Assembly (NCBI RefSeq): GCF_037076345.1
Contig: NZ_AP024702.1
Location: 4,092,001 to 4,156,000, forward strand
Reading direction: 5' to 3'
Source: Haloferula helveola
GTDB lineage: Bacteria > Verrucomicrobiota > Verrucomicrobiia > Verrucomicrobiales > Akkermansiaceae
DNA length: 64,000 bases
Each line of letters begins with the position of its first letter. The stretch's first letter is position 1. The position numbers and the translations under genes are program-made. Shown piece after piece: positions 61,685-64,000 of the stretch. Below the pieces are notes generated by a model that was not told the DNA's origin, did not search any database, and saw only the letters and a program-made list of their open reading frames with translations.

Positions 61685-62869
61685 TCAGGAGCAGCAAGCG
61701 GACCGGTCTTTCAATGCGGTGAGGGCATCCGCCGGAGCACGGGTGGGTTCGGGATATTCGAAGGTCTCGCCTTCGTAATTCCGCAGGACGGTTTTTCCAT
61801 CCGTACGAGACAGCACGTAGTCGGGGTTCAGCGGGATTTTTCCGCCGCCGCCGGGACCATCGATGACGAACTGGGGAATGGCGTAGCCGGTGGTATGGCC
61901 GCGCAGGTTCTCGATGATCTCGAGGCCTTCGGAGACCGAAGTGCGGAGGTGCGACGAGCCTTTGATCAGGTCGCACTGGTAGAGGTAGTAGGGCCGCACG
62001 CGGCACATCAGCAGTTTGTGCACGAGTGCGCGCTGGACTTCTGCCGAGTCGTTCACGCCGCGCAGCAGGACGCTCTGGTTGCCGAGCGGGATGCCGGTGT
62101 CGGCGAGTCGCCCGAGCGCGTCACGCACCTCGCTGGTCAGTTCCTTCGGGTGGTTGGTGTGGATCGAAATGAACAACGGATGATACTTCCGCAGCATCGC
62201 GCACAGGTCGGGTGTGATCCGTTGCGGCAGAAAGATCGGGATGCGCGAGCCGATCCGGATGAACTGGATGTGCGGGATCGCGCTGAGGCGGGAGAGGATC
62301 TTCTCCAGCTTCGCGTCGGAGAAGAGCAGGGGATCTCCGCCGGAAAGGAGGACGTCGCGGACCTGGGGAGTTTTTTCGAGATACTCGAAAGCAGCTTCCC
62401 ATTGGGTCTCGAGCTGCTGGTCGCCGACACCCGACACGACCCGCGAGCGGGTGCAATAACGGCAGTAGGAGGCGCAGCGGTCCGTGACGAGGAACAGCAC
62501 GCGGTCCGGGTAGCGGTGAACCAGTCCGGGCACGGGCATGTGCGAGTCCTCGCCGCAGGGGTCGGCCAACTCCTCCGGAGCGGTCCATGCCTCCTCGAGG
62601 CGCGGGATCACTTGCCGCCGGATCGGGCAGTCCGGGTCCTCGCGGTCAATCAGATTGAAGAAGTGGGGAGTGATCGACATCGCCAGCTTGTTGCCGGCGA
62701 GCAGCACGCCGGCCCGCTCCTCGTCGGTGAGCGGGAGGTGCGGCTCGAGGTCGGTCAGGCCGGAGATCCGGTTCTTCAGCTGCCACTTGTGGTCGTCCCA
62801 CTGATCCATAGCACTGGCAGGCCAGTACCCCGGGGCGTGGGAGCGGAAATCGAGGAAGTCGTCGGCCAT
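61685..62869 (-). CDS. KamA-family radical SAM enzyme (lysine 2,3-aminomutase-like)
   Basis: 394 residues from ATG 62869. Radical SAM CASYCRYCTR (CxxxCxxC, about 135-144), PLP-Lys region near the C-terminus (IDGPGGGGKIPLNPDYVL, as in KamA, where the PLP-binding Lys follows GGGG), and LLSGGDPLLFSD. It ends with a Cys-Cys-Ser tail. Family enzymes move the alpha amino group of lysine to the beta position, or modify EF-P lysine (EpmB). Which activity applies is not shown; ectoine or beta-lysine roles are alternatives. Confidence 0.88.
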   Translation of the reverse strand: MADDFLDFRSHAPGYWPASAMDQWDDHKWQLKNRISGLTDLEPHLPLTDEERAGVLLAGNKLAMSITPHFFNLIDREDPDCPIRRQVIPRLEEAWTAPEELADPCGEDSHMPVPGLVHRYPDRVLFLVTDRCASYCRYCTRSRVVSGVGDQQLETQWEAAFEYLEKTPQVRDVLLSGGDPLLFSDAKLEKILSRLSAIPHIQFIRIGSRIPIFLPQRITPDLCAMLRKYHPLFISIHTNHPKELTSEVRDALGRLADTGIPLGNQSVLLRGVNDSAEVQRALVHKLLMCRVRPYYLYQCDLIKGSSHLRTSVSEGLEIIENLRGHTTGYAIPQFVIDGPGGGGKIPLNPDYVLSRTDGKTVLRNYEGETFEYPEPTRAPADALTALKDRSACCS

Positions 62870-62989
62870 GTGCTGAGGCGAGGTTAGAGGGGAGGGGGGA
62901 TGTGTCAAATAGGGGTCTGGCGGAGCGCCGATTATGAGATCGGCCCTTTTCTACGGTGCCATCGCCCCGATTTCACTATCGGCTCTCCT

Positions 62990-64000
62990 TCACCAGCGGC
63001 TGGCGGGCATTTCGGCGGCGATCATGCCCGAGTGCGCGTCTGTGAGACCGGCTGCAGTGGCGAACTCCGGCCAGCGGCGCACGGTCTCGACGATCCGGCC
63101 AATCCGGTCGTCGGGAGTCCGGATTCCCTGATCCTTTGCCAGTTGCAGAAGATCGGCGATCCCGAGCCCGGAGAACCTCCCGCGGATCCCTGCGGCTCTG
63201 AAGCCGGATCCGAGCGGGTAGGACGTCCGGGTCAGGTCGTAGGCCGGCGAGAGTTTCCAGCCTTGGTCAGGGTCGAGAAGATAGGCGTGATTCCGTGAAT
63301 GATCGTCGTCATTGGCGATCGCGATGTTGAAGGCGGCGCGGGCAAACGCCTCTTCGACCTCGGCCTCGTGAAGGGTCAGATCCCGCGTGAGGCTCATGAA
63401 ATCGCCGTAGTCAATCGTGTCGCGGACCGGCGTGTGGGTGAGCCCGGCGAAGGTGTGGAGATGCAGGGGCAGTTGACCGGGTTGGCGGTCGAAGCGTTTG
63501 GTGAGGAAATGGGCAAGCCCGTCGGAAGTCTTCAGCAGCCGGGTTTCCGGCGTCCGGATGCCTGCCGCGGACGCCATCCGCGTGATGGCATGTTCTTCGC
63601 GGCCGACAGGATCGTCCGGGTCGAGTTGGAATTTCACCAGCCAGGAACTGAAGTCTTCCGGTGCCGGGCCCCCGCCGGCGACCACCCGGGAGAAGTCGGG
63701 GTCGCACGCGATGAGTGCCTTGGGCTGGGCACCGCCGGGTGAGAGGCCGCCGCGGATGAGCGCGGGCAGCACCTCTCCCGGTTCACCATCAAGAAGCTGG
63801 CGCGCCGCCGACACGAGGTCCGCCACCTCGGTCGAGATCGTCTCGCGGAATGACTTCGGTGACAGGTCCGGCTCATAGCTGAGCGCTCCCAAGCTGAAGG
63901 CACCCTGACAGGCCAGTTTCTCCAAGGGACGAACCTCGTTCCACGGCACGTTCATGGTCGCGAAGTGGTGCCGCATGATCCGTTGCCCCCACCAGTCGGG
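62990..64000 (-). CDS. HipA-like serine/threonine kinase toxin, N-terminus beyond window
   Basis: The frame stays open to base 64000 and starts with the typical PDWWGQRIM segment (compare HipA's DGWGRRL), so the true start is outside the window. At least 336 residues are visible. Conserved HipA motifs are GGAQPKALI (phosphate loop, about 80 residues in), FNIAIANDDDHSRNHAYLLD (catalytic loop, in place of NxDxHxKN) and LSPAYDL (metal-binding Asp). HipA phosphorylates GltX and causes dormancy in E. coli. The antitoxin HipB would lie upstream, outside the window. Confidence 0.88.
   Translation of the reverse strand, partial: PDWWGQRIMRHHFATMNVPWNEVRPLEKLACQGAFSLGALSYEPDLSPKSFRETISTEVADLVSAARQLLDGEPGEVLPALIRGGLSPGGAQPKALIACDPDFSRVVAGGGPAPEDFSSWLVKFQLDPDDPVGREEHAITRMASAAGIRTPETRLLKTSDGLAHFLTKRFDRQPGQLPLHLHTFAGLTHTPVRDTIDYGDFMSLTRDLTLHEAEVEEAFARAAFNIAIANDDDHSRNHAYLLDPDQGWKLSPAYDLTRTSYPLGSGFRAAGIRGRFSGLGIADLLQLAKDQGIRTPDDRIGRIVETVRRWPEFATAAGLTDAHSGMIAAEMPASRW

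Overview
The window reads as a high-GC (about 64% by eye) chromosomal segment of a Verrucomicrobiota bacterium, most likely of the Verrucomicrobiae (Luteolibacter/Haloferula-like). This is inferred from gene content, not from a marker gene. The pointers are a three-gene pseudopilin set resembling the 'Verru_Chthon' cassette, a DksA-like protein with a Lys/Ala-rich histone-H1-like tail, a BatA/BatB-C/BatD-E operon, an exosortase-family gene, and secreted proteins with N/Q/Y-rich or lamin-tail domains. There is no rRNA, tRNA, IS element, prophage or CRISPR array. It is a core-genome region with frequent strand switches.

Layout. 1-1533: end of an Mtr4-like helicase and an ExbD-like protein. 1534-2861: a 1.3 kb stretch without a credible protein gene. 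It holds DnaA-box-like sites, a possible promoter, a roughly 1 kb purine-rich region full of tetraloop-capped hairpins that ends in a perfect intrinsic terminator (candidate large structured RNA), then a palindromic repeat. 2862-9374: RNA methyltransferase, ABC-F ATPase, flavoprotein, and a small stress-type set (DUF892 and DUF883-like). 9582-14550: lamin-tail protein, HtpG, NdpA-like protein. 14646-18940: cytochrome-oxidase assembly operon (cyoE, two Sco-like proteins, DUF420) followed by hisD. 19005-24504: lone ZnuA-like protein, maf, lipid kinase, SanA-like protein, thiH-thiS. 24593-27892: acpP, LysM protein, accA, Nudix hydrolase.

28027-34324: a second 3-dehydroquinate-synthase-like gene, then a minus-strand biosynthetic operon trpA-dapF-dapA-dapB-folK-panB-release-factor-like. 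34441-40726: nuoB-nuoC, rhomboid protease, Y/Q/N-rich lipoprotein, galE, pseudopilin trio. 40727-47080: aroB, DEDDh exonuclease, UbiA-like membrane protein, adk-fmt, a secreted protein, pyrH-frr. 47142-52212: lower-GC exosortase, pheA-scpB, DksA-like, rpmG-rpsR, folE2. 52306-60997: moxR-DUF58-DUF4381-batA-batBC-batDE-cyclophilin operon. 61095-64000: DUF5069, a KamA-type radical SAM enzyme and a 5'-truncated HipA.

Several genes form coherent pathways: diaminopimelate/lysine (dapA, B, F), aromatic amino acids (aroB, trpA, pheA), folate (folE2, folK), pantothenate (panB), and terminal-oxidase biogenesis. The observations most worth following up are the orphan large RNA candidate at about 1675-2728 and its DnaA-box neighbourhood, the catalytically stripped Sco and L,D-transpeptidase-like proteins, and a strong terminator abutting the folE2 start codon.
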